From Bacteriovoracaceae bacterium (GTDB lineage Bacteria; Bdellovibrionota; UBA1018), in the NCBI GenBank assembly GCA_947500275.1, contig CANMSW010000096.1, forward strand, positions 1 to 7,999: DNA of 7,999 nucleotides, read 5' to 3'. The notes under the pieces are model-generated. The model made no database searches, was not told the origin of the DNA, and worked only from the letters and a program-made list of their open reading frames with translations. Below, piece after piece: positions 1 to 6,209 of the stretch (the first letter of the stretch is position 1; each line of letters begins with the position of its first letter). The translations under genes were made by a program, and so were the position numbers.

Positions 1-1098
1 CCAATCCACTTCTGCAAAAAAAGACTCCCCCGACGAACCTGCACGGCAGCAAAGAAGAATGCCCCTAGCCATGGGGTCATCTCCCCCGACTTTCTCAAAC
101 CGGCTCTCGAGTAGGGTTCGTAATGCATTGATCGAATTCAACGCTGGAACTTCCAAACGAACGCCAAATCGCTCAGATTGATCAAGGATCTGGAGGGATC
201 CTCCATGAGCCACGAGGATCGATTGCGCAATCACTTGATCGGCCCCCATGGAAGCGCCATCAGGTCGGGCCAAGAAATCACTTTCATCGAGGAGAACCCC
301 CGAGAAGGCCGATCCTGGCGACAGAACGCCCCCCCCAAAGGCCGCCTGCGAGCTTCTCCAATTCGAGATCCAATCTTCAACCGCCTTTTCCATCCCAGAC
401 TGCCGCCGAAGAGATATCAAAATCTGAACAATGGACGAGTCAACTCGAATCTCAATTTCAAGACTGTCCCGGGAAACGCCGAACTTCTCCTCAAACGAGC
501 TTAAGACCTGACTCAAAACCATTTCCATTTTTTTAGGATCAATGAGGACGAGTCGATTTGATCCGCGACCAAGTGTGCTCTTCAACGCTAAACCAGAACA
601 GCGCTCCTCAAGAAAGCGGACGAGATCCATTTCCTCAACCGAAAGCTTCACCCCACCCGAATGAAGAGCCGATATCTCACGAAGAGCATAGAGGGTCTGT
701 TGCATTCTCTCGATGCCGCGCTTCAACATCGAAAAACCCGGATGTGACTTTAAATCATTCCAACGTGGATCCGCTGAAAACTCTAACTCCAAAAGTGAAA
801 AACCATTTTGGATTCCAAAAAACGGGGTTCTTAACTCGTGAGATACCAACGAAACCAAGTTGGACTCGAAGCGCGATAGAAGCTTCTTTTCGTGTTCCGT
901 TAATGCGCCACGCGGCTCATGGCCCACTGAGAAAAACTCACTCGCCACTTCCGCGAGTGCAGGCGACGACAAGCTCGCGTCGACATACGGCGTCGACTGA
1001 TTCGGTCCAGGACGAATGACTTTCGGTCGATTCGCGCCAGTCGAAGACTTAGGTGTTTTTTTCGCCCGCTTTTTCGGGCCGGATTCGGAATTTGACAA
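1..1098 (-). CDS. Histidine-kinase-like protein with degenerate ATP-binding domain (partial, C-terminus off left edge)
   Basis: The frame is open for 366 codons to the window edge. No ATG precedes the conserved part. The start chosen is TTG (1098-1096), which has a strong Shine-Dalgarno GAGGAAGG (1111-1104) five bases upstream. Residues 1-65 are Lys/Pro-rich, then low complexity, with no signal peptide or membrane segment, so it is probably cytoplasmic. Residues 70-150 form a HisKA-type dimerisation domain with a perfect H-box, SHELRTP, and candidate phospho-His87. The ATPase region (about 187-318) is eroded: the N-box Asn is missing (VLSSFEEKFG at 198-207), no DxGxG G1 box is visible, and only a trace of the G2 helix remains (QSILVAHGGSL, 292-302). 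Residues 320-366 are unassigned. It overlaps the upstream GcvH-like gene by 50 nt, which suggests translational coupling. It may be a phospho-accepting or scaffold pseudokinase. The fold assignment is fairly sure; the activity is unknown. Confidence 0.8.
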   Translation of the reverse strand, partial: MSNSESGPKKRAKKTPKSSTGANRPKVIRPGPNQSTPYVDASLSSPALAEVASEFFSVGHEPRGALTEHEKKLLSRFESNLVSLVSHELRTPFFGIQNGFSLLELEFSADPRWNDLKSHPGFSMLKRGIERMQQTLYALREISALHSGGVKLSVEEMDLVRFLEERCSGLALKSTLGRGSNRLVLIDPKKMEMVLSQVLSSFEEKFGVSRDSLEIEIRVDSSIVQILISLRRQSGMEKAVEDWISNWRSSQAAFGGGVLSPGSAFSGVLLDESDFLARPDGASMGADQVIAQSILVAHGGSLQILDQSERFGVRLEVPALNSINALRTLLESRFEKVGGDDPMARGILLCCRAGSSGESFFAEVDW

Positions 1099-1423
1099 GC
1101 CAGCCTTCCTCAAGCGGATCGTCGGTCACCCGTTCGGGCTCACGCTCCGCACGTTCATTGATTTCCTCTACTTGACCTGCAAAGGGAGCGAGCACTTCTA
1201 GTTTTCCACTCACTCCATCGATTTCGACTAACAAATCACCCTGCTCAACTCGCTCACCTTCAACCGGAAACGCAATGGACTCGAGTTCGCCTAACTCCTC
1301 GACTCCAGCGCTGGTGAGCCCAACCCAGAGCACCCCTTCCCTCGATTGCGCCCAAACGCGCCCTTGCTGATACTCTCGAGACTGAACAGGATCGGTCGTT
1401 CCATGAAGCTGCATACCCCCCAC
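1049..1423 (-). CDS. GcvH-like lipoyl-domain protein lacking the lipoyl-lysine
   Basis: The 124-residue protein aligns through most of its length with the glycine cleavage H protein: VWAQSREGVLWVGLTSAG, ELGELESIAFPVEGERVEQGD, APFAGQVEEIN and the C-terminal DDPLEEGWLVK are all recognisable. In GcvH the lipoate is carried by Lys in an ESVKA-type turn eight residues before the conserved AP Pro. Here that position is Ser72 (DGVSGKLEV), and the nearest Lys (74) is displaced by two. Lipoylation and a classical role in glycine cleavage are therefore doubtful, and no gcvT or gcvP lies in view. The start is uncertain: GTG at 1423 gives the longest frame and ATG at 1414 is an alternative, and neither has a clear Shine-Dalgarno. 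Its 3' end overlaps the histidine-kinase-like gene, so the two products probably act together. A role as a non-lipoylated binding domain is inference. Confidence 0.82.
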   Translation of the reverse strand: MGGMQLHGTTDPVQSREYQQGRVWAQSREGVLWVGLTSAGVEELGELESIAFPVEGERVEQGDLLVEIDGVSGKLEVLAPFAGQVEEINERAEREPERVTDDPLEEGWLVKFRIRPEKAGEKNT

Positions 1424-1502
1424 TCTGACATGAAAACTCAGCGACGGATACTGCGGCTACCTCTTCCCACCCCGAATCTTCAGGAGCAGGTGCTCTCCTC
1501 AG

Positions 1503-1519
1503 AGCTCGCTCAACGAGCT
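1503..1519. repeat. Perfect 6-bp inverted repeat (hairpin) upstream of the GcvH-like gene
   Basis: AGCTCG and CGAGCT are separated by a 5-base CTCAA loop. The element lies about 80 bases upstream of the GcvH-like start, in the spacer it shares with the tRNA gene. There is no adjacent T-tract, so it is not a standard terminator. It could be an operator or a leader hairpin, or could be chance. Confidence 0.35.
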
Positions 1520-1590
1520 GGGGCGCACAATCCGCCGTCCAATTTCAACGCCGGCCTGCGCTAACATTGGGGAAAGCGACCTAAAAATCG

Positions 1591-1617
1591 TTGCATCCCA
1601 GCCACACTGAGGATAAC
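1591..1617 (+). promoter_or_regulatory. Candidate promoter for tRNA-Ala
   Basis: TTGCAT (1591-1596) and GATAAC (1612-1617) are weak matches to sigma70-type -35 and -10 boxes with a 15-base spacer, slightly shorter than ideal. A transcript would begin about 20 bases before the mature tRNA, which fits a short 5' leader. The assignment rests on position and partial matches only. Confidence 0.35.
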
Positions 1618-1642
1618 TGAAAGAGGCTTCAGAAAAGGGTGC

Positions 1643-1718
1643 GGGGCATTAGCTCAGTTGGTAGAGCACCACAATGGCATTGTGGGGGTCAGCGGTTCAA
1701 ATCCGCTATGCTCCACCA
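1643..1718 (+). tRNA. tRNA-Ala (anticodon GGC)
   Basis: The 76 bases fold into a full cloverleaf. The acceptor stem pairs GGGGCAT with ATGCTCC and includes the G3:U70 wobble pair, the identity element of alanine tRNAs. The D arm is GCTC-AGTTGGTA-GAGC. The anticodon stem is CCACA/TGTGG around the loop ATGGCAT, giving anticodon GGC (reads GCC and GCU). The T arm is AGCGG-TTCAAAT-CCGCT. The discriminator is A, and the 3' CCA is encoded in the DNA. The gene stands alone, with no neighbouring tRNA or rRNA in view. No integrase or duplicated 3' end is visible in the window, so there is no sign that it serves as an integration site here. Confidence 0.98.
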
Positions 1719-1746
1719 TTTTCGAAGCTCATCTCTCGATCTGAAC

Positions 1747-1770
1747 AGGCAGCGATTCTTCTCGTTGCCT
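1747..1770 (+). terminator. Hairpin between tRNA-Ala and the convergent DUF167 gene, possible terminator
   Basis: AGGCAGCGA pairs with TCGTTGCCT around a 6-base loop, giving a 9-bp stem that includes one G-U pair on the plus-strand transcript (a C-A mismatch on the minus strand). It begins 28 bases after the encoded CCA, where transcripts from the tRNA and from the DUF167 gene converge. No T-tract follows on the plus strand, so it is not a canonical intrinsic terminator and may instead be a processing or stop structure. Confidence 0.4.
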
Positions 1771-1782
1771 CTGAGTCAAAAA

Positions 1783-2112
1783 CTACTCCGATGCCCATCG
1801 CTGGATCTGCAAGAGATCCAGTCCTAATGACGTGACCCTCACCTTTTTCCGCCTGCCGGTGCTTCCCCGCAAAAGCTCAATTGAGATCGACTCCCCATTG
1901 GAAATCTCACTGAGACTGCGCTTCAGAAAACGGAGAACTTCATCGTTTGCCGCTCCCTCAATAGGGGCTGCTGCTACTCGAAGCTTGAGGGCGGGTCCTT
2001 CCGGAAGGTCGTGAATTTCGGCCTTTTCAGACTTATGAGCCTTCGGCTGAACCCAAAGCGCCAAGATCCAAACACCGGCTTTTCCCTTCTCCTCACGAAT
2101 CCAGTCTCGCAT
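1783..2112 (-). CDS. DUF167 / YggU (UPF0235) family protein
   Basis: This is a 109-residue conserved small protein of unknown biochemical role. Family signatures are VQPKA (residues 21-25), the long LKLRVAAAPIEGAAN block (42-56; in the family typically LKVRLTAPPVDGKAN) and GSTGRRKKVRV near the end (83-93). The same frame is open further upstream, to 2343. The ATG at 2112 was chosen because family similarity begins just after it and a near-perfect Shine-Dalgarno GAGGAGGT (2124-2117) lies four bases before it. Any longer start would also run into cheA. The last 13 residues or so extend beyond the usual family end. The gene is divergent from cheA and convergent with tRNA-Ala, so a functional link with chemotaxis is not implied. 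No signal peptide or membrane segment is seen. Confidence 0.9.
   Translation of the reverse strand: MRDWIREEKGKAGVWILALWVQPKAHKSEKAEIHDLPEGPALKLRVAAAPIEGAANDEVLRFLKRSLSEISNGESISIELLRGSTGRRKKVRVTSLGLDLLQIQRWASE
1801..1821. repeat. Perfect 8-bp inverted repeat at the 3' end of the DUF167 gene
   Basis: CTGGATCT and AGATCCAG flank a GCAAG loop, inside the last codons of the DUF167 gene. Read on the minus strand, it is followed by a second short hairpin (CGAT-GGGC-ATCG, 1800-1789) and then, past the stop codon, a TTTTT run (1782-1778). The tandem hairpins plus T-run may end the DUF167 transcript, although the distance from the main stem to the T-run is longer than in a canonical terminator. Confidence 0.45.
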
Positions 2113-2229
2113 CTCAACCTCCTCTAACTTCACATGTTCTCCACGACTGCCAGAAACTAATGGTTCAACTTCGGAGCAAACTCTTCCGAACAAAACAGGA
2201 GCGTGTCCGGATGGACTAACAGGAGCGTC
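2113..2229. promoter_or_regulatory. Divergent control region between the DUF167 gene and cheA, with inverted repeat TTCGGA-N9-TCCGAA
   Basis: This spacer must promote the chemosensory operon rightward and the DUF167 gene leftward. It holds a perfect 6-bp inverted repeat, TTCGGA (2170-2175) and TCCGAA (2185-2190), with a 9-base centre. That geometry would suit a dimeric regulator or a leader hairpin. I found no convincing sigma70 pair for cheA and no sigma28-type (TAAA-N15-GCCGATAA) match, so the true promoter is unassigned. Confidence 0.4.
2194..2228 (+). repeat. Direct repeat AACAGGAGCGT that duplicates the cheA Shine-Dalgarno
   Basis: Two exact copies (2194-2204 and 2218-2228) lie 24 bases apart. 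The second supplies AGGAG four bases before the ATG at 2230. The first lies just before an in-frame GTG at 2203 but only one base from it, which is too close. This spacing decides the cheA start in favour of ATG 2230. Confidence 0.6.
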
Positions 2230-4026
2230 ATGCCATCTTTGATCGACAATGAAATCCTCCAGATTTTCTTCGAAGAAGGACGTCAAACTCTCGACGAACT
2301 CGAGACGGGAATCCTTTCTCTCGACAGTGGATCCATTCCTCAAGACTCACTTCAAAGCAAACTCGATGAGATGTTTCGTCACGCGCACAATTTCAAGGGC
2401 TCCTCAGCAGCAGTAGGGTTCGAGCAGCTCACCCATCTCGCGCACGCCATAGAAGATCTCCTCACACTCATCAAGTCAGGTCATATTGAACCCAATCAGC
2501 CGCACTGTTCCGCAATCTTACGCTCGATCGATGCTTTGCGTAAAATTCTCATCGGCTTAAGCACAGACTCAACCTACCAAGCGCCAATTGACCATCATAT
2601 CGCCGAGCTGAGAGCAGCGATCACGGACAACTCAATCTCTCCAGGGTCGACCTCAAAAGAACATTTGACCTCCGACAATCCACCTCCCACCCAAAAAGTG
2701 GAAGCGAAAGTGAAGACCCCTTCTGAGAAGTCAGACAATCCAAAGTCAGCAGAAGACAAGTCGATCCGTGTCAACACTATCAAGTTGGATGGACTCCTTA
2801 ATCTGATTGGGGAGCTCGTCGTCAATCAGAGCATGATGATCAGCCACAGGGTTAACTCCACAACGGGAAGCGACCATGCCGTCCAAACACTCGCGTATAT
2901 CGAAAAGATTGTCTTGGAGCTCCAATCCCTCGCGATGACGCTTAGAATGGTCCCCATAAAACCCTTATTTCAAAAGATGAGCCGAATCGTCCGTGATGTA
3001 TCCGTTCAATTGAGCAAAGAAGTCGCATTCCAAACTGAAGGCGACCATGTCGAACTCGATAAAATCGTACTCGACCGAGTCACCGATCCACTCACTCACC
3101 TCATTCGAAACGCCATTGATCACGGACTTGAAACTCCATCCGACCGATCTGCTGCCGGAAAAAATACCACCGGTGTGGTAAGCCTTGCAGCCCAACAACA
3201 GGACGACCGGATCTTGATCACGGTTCGCGACAACGGAAAAGGACTTGATGCCGAAGTCCTGAAGAAAAAGGCCATCCAAAAAAACCTTATAAGTCCTGAG
3301 TCCGCGACCAGCATGTCCGATGAGGAAGCTTGGAATCTCGTTTTTCTACCAGGATTCTCAACGAAGGAAAACATCAGCGACATTTCAGGTCGCGGCGTCG
3401 GCATGGACGTTGTCAGGAAGGCCGTGACCGAACTCAAGGGTGATATTCGAATTCGATCAAAAAAAGGGCAAGGCACTACCTTTGAAATCGCACTCCCTCT
3501 CTCGCTCTCTATTATTCCTGGGATGATAGTATCGGTTGACCAAGAAAACTATGTCATTCCAGTGTCACAACTGGTCGAGATTATTGAGCTACAAAAGTTC
3601 GACGTACACACATCAACTCAAAAGGGTCGGATGATCAACCTCCGAGGCGAGGTAATCCCCGTTCACTCGCTATCCGAGCTGCTTCATTCAGGAAACCGCA
3701 CTATTATTTCGAGGAAGAATTCAGCAACGCGTCCGAATGCCGAATATAGACCAGCGATCATCAGCCGAAGGCAGGGGAAAAAATTCGCCTGTGAAGTCGA
3801 TGCCATTGTCGGACAACAGCAAATCGTCATTAAGAAACTAGGGTCGGAAATCCAAACTATGGCCGGCATCTTAGGTGGTGCGGTCTTGAGTAACGGCGAG
3901 CCCAGCATGATTCTCGACCTCACCAGCTTACCAGGCCTGAACACCGTCAATCTGCGCGCCCTGGCTTCATCAAACGATAAACGTATACCCTCCGAGGACC
4001 GGCATGAACCTTCAAAATCCGCCTAA
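2230..4026 (+). CDS. cheA: Chemotaxis histidine kinase CheA, without an evident P2 domain
   Basis: CheA autophosphorylates in trans and passes phosphate to receiver domains under control of MCP-CheW complexes at the inner membrane. In this 598-residue protein (start ATG 2230; in-frame GTG 2203 disfavoured) the domains are P1/Hpt (about 1-115) with HNFKGSS and phospho-His53; a Pro/Ser/Lys-rich linker (about 135-178); P3 dimerisation (about 180-245, LLNLIGELVVNQS); P4 kinase (about 246-425) with N-box NAIDHG (Asn294), G1 DNGKG (334-338), F-box GFSTKE (375-380) and G2 GRGVGM (387-392); and P5, CheW-like (about 428-580, INLRGEVIPV). All catalytic motifs look intact. The linker is too short for the usual folded P2 domain that docks CheY and CheB, so phosphotransfer may rely on direct P1-receiver contact. 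It is the first gene of the operon, 27 bases before cheW. Confidence 0.97.
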   Translation: MPSLIDNEILQIFFEEGRQTLDELETGILSLDSGSIPQDSLQSKLDEMFRHAHNFKGSSAAVGFEQLTHLAHAIEDLLTLIKSGHIEPNQPHCSAILRSIDALRKILIGLSTDSTYQAPIDHHIAELRAAITDNSISPGSTSKEHLTSDNPPPTQKVEAKVKTPSEKSDNPKSAEDKSIRVNTIKLDGLLNLIGELVVNQSMMISHRVNSTTGSDHAVQTLAYIEKIVLELQSLAMTLRMVPIKPLFQKMSRIVRDVSVQLSKEVAFQTEGDHVELDKIVLDRVTDPLTHLIRNAIDHGLETPSDRSAAGKNTTGVVSLAAQQQDDRILITVRDNGKGLDAEVLKKKAIQKNLISPESATSMSDEEAWNLVFLPGFSTKENISDISGRGVGMDVVRKAVTELKGDIRIRSKKGQGTTFEIALPLSLSIIPGMIVSVDQENYVIPVSQLVEIIELQKFDVHTSTQKGRMINLRGEVIPVHSLSELLHSGNRTIISRKNSATRPNAEYRPAIISRRQGKKFACEVDAIVGQQQIVIKKLGSEIQTMAGILGGAVLSNGEPSMILDLTSLPGLNTVNLRALASSNDKRIPSEDRHEPSKSA

Positions 4027-4053
4027 GTCCAAAGAACAGGAAAGCCCTTAAAA

Positions 4054-4611
4054 ATGGAACCTACAAAAAAAGAATTCCAGGCTGAAACAGATGTTTACCA
4101 CGACGAAGAGCGCTCGGCTGAAGAGGCTGTCCGCTCACGATATATTGTCTTCACCCTCGATGGAGAACTCTATGGGGCGCTTCTCCTCCAGATCCGCGAA
4201 GTCATTAAGATGACACAAATCAAGCCCGTTCCACATACGGACGCATGGTTGAAGGGAGTTATCAATCTTCGAGGACGAATCCTAAGCGTCATGGATCTGA
4301 GAACCAAGTTCGGGATCCGCCCCAGAACAGAAGGATCGGGACTCATTCTCATCGCTGAAGCTGAAAACGGATTTGCAGGCGCGACAGTCGATACGATCGA
4401 GTTTGTCCGAGAAATTCCCGACGCCGACATTGAACCGCACCCAGGAATCGACACCCGAATTCCCTTAGAACAATTCATCGGAATCGCAAAAGTAGGTGAA
4501 AAACTCATTCACCTTCTCGACATCGCAAAAATCGTTGGCGACCTCCGCAATCAAAAACAACATCAAAATAACGAAATGAAGATTGAATCGCACTTGAAGG
4601 AGTCCGCATGA
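4054..4611 (+). CDS. cheW: Chemotaxis coupling protein CheW
   Basis: This adaptor links MCP signalling tips to CheA P5 in receptor arrays. The CheW fold spans about residues 28-165 of 185, opening with RYIVFTLDGELYG. The core GVINLRG (68-74) is followed by ILSVMDLR, the conserved receptor/CheA-binding edge, and later by IGIAKVGEKLIHLLDIAKI. It is flanked by a charged N-terminal extension (about 27 residues) and a hydrophilic Gln/Asn-rich C-terminal tail (about 20 residues), both longer than in a minimal CheW. A Shine-Dalgarno AGGAAAG (4038-4044) lies nine bases before the ATG. The stop codon overlaps the next gene's start in ATGA, which implies translational coupling with the MCP. It could serve other receptors in the cell as well as the neighbouring one. 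Confidence 0.96.
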   Translation: MEPTKKEFQAETDVYHDEERSAEEAVRSRYIVFTLDGELYGALLLQIREVIKMTQIKPVPHTDAWLKGVINLRGRILSVMDLRTKFGIRPRTEGSGLILIAEAENGFAGATVDTIEFVREIPDADIEPHPGIDTRIPLEQFIGIAKVGEKLIHLLDIAKIVGDLRNQKQHQNNEMKIESHLKESA

Positions 4612-6179
4612 AAAACCTATCACTCAAATCAAAAATGATGATCGTGAGCGCCATCCTCTTGGTCGTCATCTCCATCACCTCTACCTGGTTTCTCAAAGAG
4701 CTCCGGAATGCATCAACCGAAGCGCATCGAGCCGGAGCCGTTCTTAGTCTCATTGAGTCGGCTGATACCGAGTTCGATCACATGACCATCGGCATGCGTG
4801 GATTTCTCCTCGATCCCAATAATAAGCGAGAATGGGATCAAAAAAGTGCGGCAGATGAAAAGGCCGCTGAAACATTGGAAAAAATTATCACGTCGTTTAC
4901 TGACTTCCCCGATGTTATCGAGAAAGTCTCGAAGATCCAGGAGTACGACGAAAGCTTCATGCATAAAATGGAGCTGGAGTTAGCTTCGCTCGTTGAGCAA
5001 AGAAAAATGGACGCCGCAAATGAGTTCTACTTTAAGAAGTACCTTCCTACACGGCGTAAGATGGACGAGATCGTGACCGATGCTAAAGACGGTGCTATAA
5101 AGCACCAGCTCAAGTCTCAAGAGCACCTCGAGACTGTTCTTGCCTCCGGAGGCTCAGCGGTTTTCGGAATCACGGTCCTCGCCCTAATCTTTTCATTCCT
5201 CTTCAATCAAAAAATCGCTTCCAAAGTCACCACTTCGATTCAAGCGCTAACGCATAAGCTCTCCTCGTCAGTCATGTCGATCGAGTTAGCAAGTAAGAAC
5301 ACTGCGTCCGCTTCTCAACAGATAGCTACATCAGCCACAGAAAATGCTTCCGCGATCACGGAAACCCTCAGCATCTCAGAGGCCGGTAAACGCGAATCAG
5401 AGCGCGGAAAAAACGTCGTAGGTAGAATGGCCGACACCATGGTCCAGGTTGCCGACTCGAACTCACGCCTCGAGAGCCTCATCAAAGTGATCGAGGACAT
5501 CCAAAGCAAAACAAAGGTCATTAACGACATTGTCTTCGAGACTCGCTTGCTTTCTTTCAACGCCTCCATCGAGGCCGCACGTGCAGGGGTCCATGGTAAA
5601 GGCTTCGCTGTCGTCGCAGAAGAGGTTGGAAAACTTGCCGCTGTCAGCGGAAAGGCCGCTGAGGAAATTAACACGTTACTCGCAAATAGTACTCATCATG
5701 TCCGAGATATCGTTCAGACTACTGGCCAGAGAGTCATCGCCGCAAAAGACGCGTCCCAACAGTGTGAGCAGGTTTTCGAGCAGATGAGTCATGCGATGAG
5801 CGAAATCAATCGCGCAATGGCCGACATGGAGCGTGAGACTCACCACAACTCAGCCTCTTCTGAGGAAATGGCGAATCAGGCTCAAACTTTAGCACTCGAA
5901 GCTAAGGCTCTCACTGGTCTACTCGGGATTCTGAAAGGCGTCGTCTCCGGAACCGCCAAGGAGACCGACGAAGTAAGCTCTGATTCCCTTGAAATCTCTG
6001 GAATCCAGGCTGCTCCGTCTTTCCAAAAACCAGCCAAACTCCATGCCGTTCCCGACGCCACTTATTCAGTCACGGGATCCTCAATCTTTAAGCGGGTCGA
6101 TGACTCTGGGGAATCCCCTGATGGCATCTCGGACGATCCCGTCGATCGGGCCGACAGTCGCTGGAAAACGAGCGCTTAA
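4608..6179 (+). CDS. Methyl-accepting chemotaxis protein (transmembrane, little or no HAMP)
   Basis: This 523-residue receptor has TM1 at about 10-28, a helical periplasmic sensor (about 29-180) and TM2 at about 182-199. The sensor contains GMRGFLLDP, typical of CHASE3/4HB-like helical bundles, and its ligand cannot be predicted. The cytoplasmic coiled coil runs from about 203 to 443 with a hairpin tip near 313: VFETRLLSFNASIEAARAG, then HGKGFAVVAEEVGKLA. Only about 20 residues separate TM2 from the coiled coil, against about 50 for a full HAMP domain. Candidate methylation pairs, judged by motif only, are Gln237-Gln238 and Glu419-Glu420. A polar tail of about 80 residues ends without an NWETF-type CheR tether. 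The Shine-Dalgarno AAGGAG (4597-4602) is five bases before the ATG, which overlaps the cheW stop. Its position suggests it is the partner receptor of this CheA/CheW and of the adaptation enzyme that follows. Confidence 0.96.
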   Translation: MKNLSLKSKMMIVSAILLVVISITSTWFLKELRNASTEAHRAGAVLSLIESADTEFDHMTIGMRGFLLDPNNKREWDQKSAADEKAAETLEKIITSFTDFPDVIEKVSKIQEYDESFMHKMELELASLVEQRKMDAANEFYFKKYLPTRRKMDEIVTDAKDGAIKHQLKSQEHLETVLASGGSAVFGITVLALIFSFLFNQKIASKVTTSIQALTHKLSSSVMSIELASKNTASASQQIATSATENASAITETLSISEAGKRESERGKNVVGRMADTMVQVADSNSRLESLIKVIEDIQSKTKVINDIVFETRLLSFNASIEAARAGVHGKGFAVVAEEVGKLAAVSGKAAEEINTLLANSTHHVRDIVQTTGQRVIAAKDASQQCEQVFEQMSHAMSEINRAMADMERETHHNSASSEEMANQAQTLALEAKALTGLLGILKGVVSGTAKETDEVSSDSLEISGIQAAPSFQKPAKLHAVPDATYSVTGSSIFKRVDDSGESPDGISDDPVDRADSRWKTSA

Positions 6180-6209
6180 ACCAAAAAACACCCAGTAAGG
6201 TTCAAACGA

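Larger units (their letters stand above)
1424..1642. other. 219-nt intergenic spacer between the divergent GcvH-like gene and tRNA-Ala
   Basis: No convincing protein gene was found on either strand. It must hold the promoter of the minus-strand GcvH-like/kinase-like pair and that of the tRNA. I could not pick out a convincing minus-strand promoter. It contains the hairpin at 1503-1519, an imperfect palindrome around 1481-1498 (AGGAG...CTCCT) and the tRNA promoter candidate at 1591-1617. Confidence 0.6.

Noticed and set aside
178..1019. Plus-strand open frames at 178-504 and 558-1019.
   Set aside because: They lie antisense to a continuous minus-strand frame with a clear HisKA motif, and their translations are Arg/Pro/Ser-rich with no family resemblance.
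1499..1567. A 22-codon minus-strand frame (MLAQAGVEIGRR...) in register with the GcvH-like gene but separated from it by TGA (1499-1501) and TAG (1457-1459).
   Set aside because: It has no Shine-Dalgarno and is very short. Stop-codon readthrough or a decayed N-terminal extension cannot be supported, because the GcvH fold is already complete without it.
1643..1718. The tRNA-Ala gene as an integration site of a mobile element.
   Set aside because: No integrase, no duplicated tRNA 3' end and no phage-like genes are seen in the window.
2203..2229. GTG at 2203 as the cheA start.
   Set aside because: Its AGGAG is only one base away, whereas ATG 2230 has workable spacing. The added nine residues match nothing in the P1 domain.
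2113..2343. Extension of the DUF167 frame upstream to 2343, giving 186 residues.
   Set aside because: The extension is antisense to the start of cheA and has no family similarity, while a strong Shine-Dalgarno supports the ATG at 2112.
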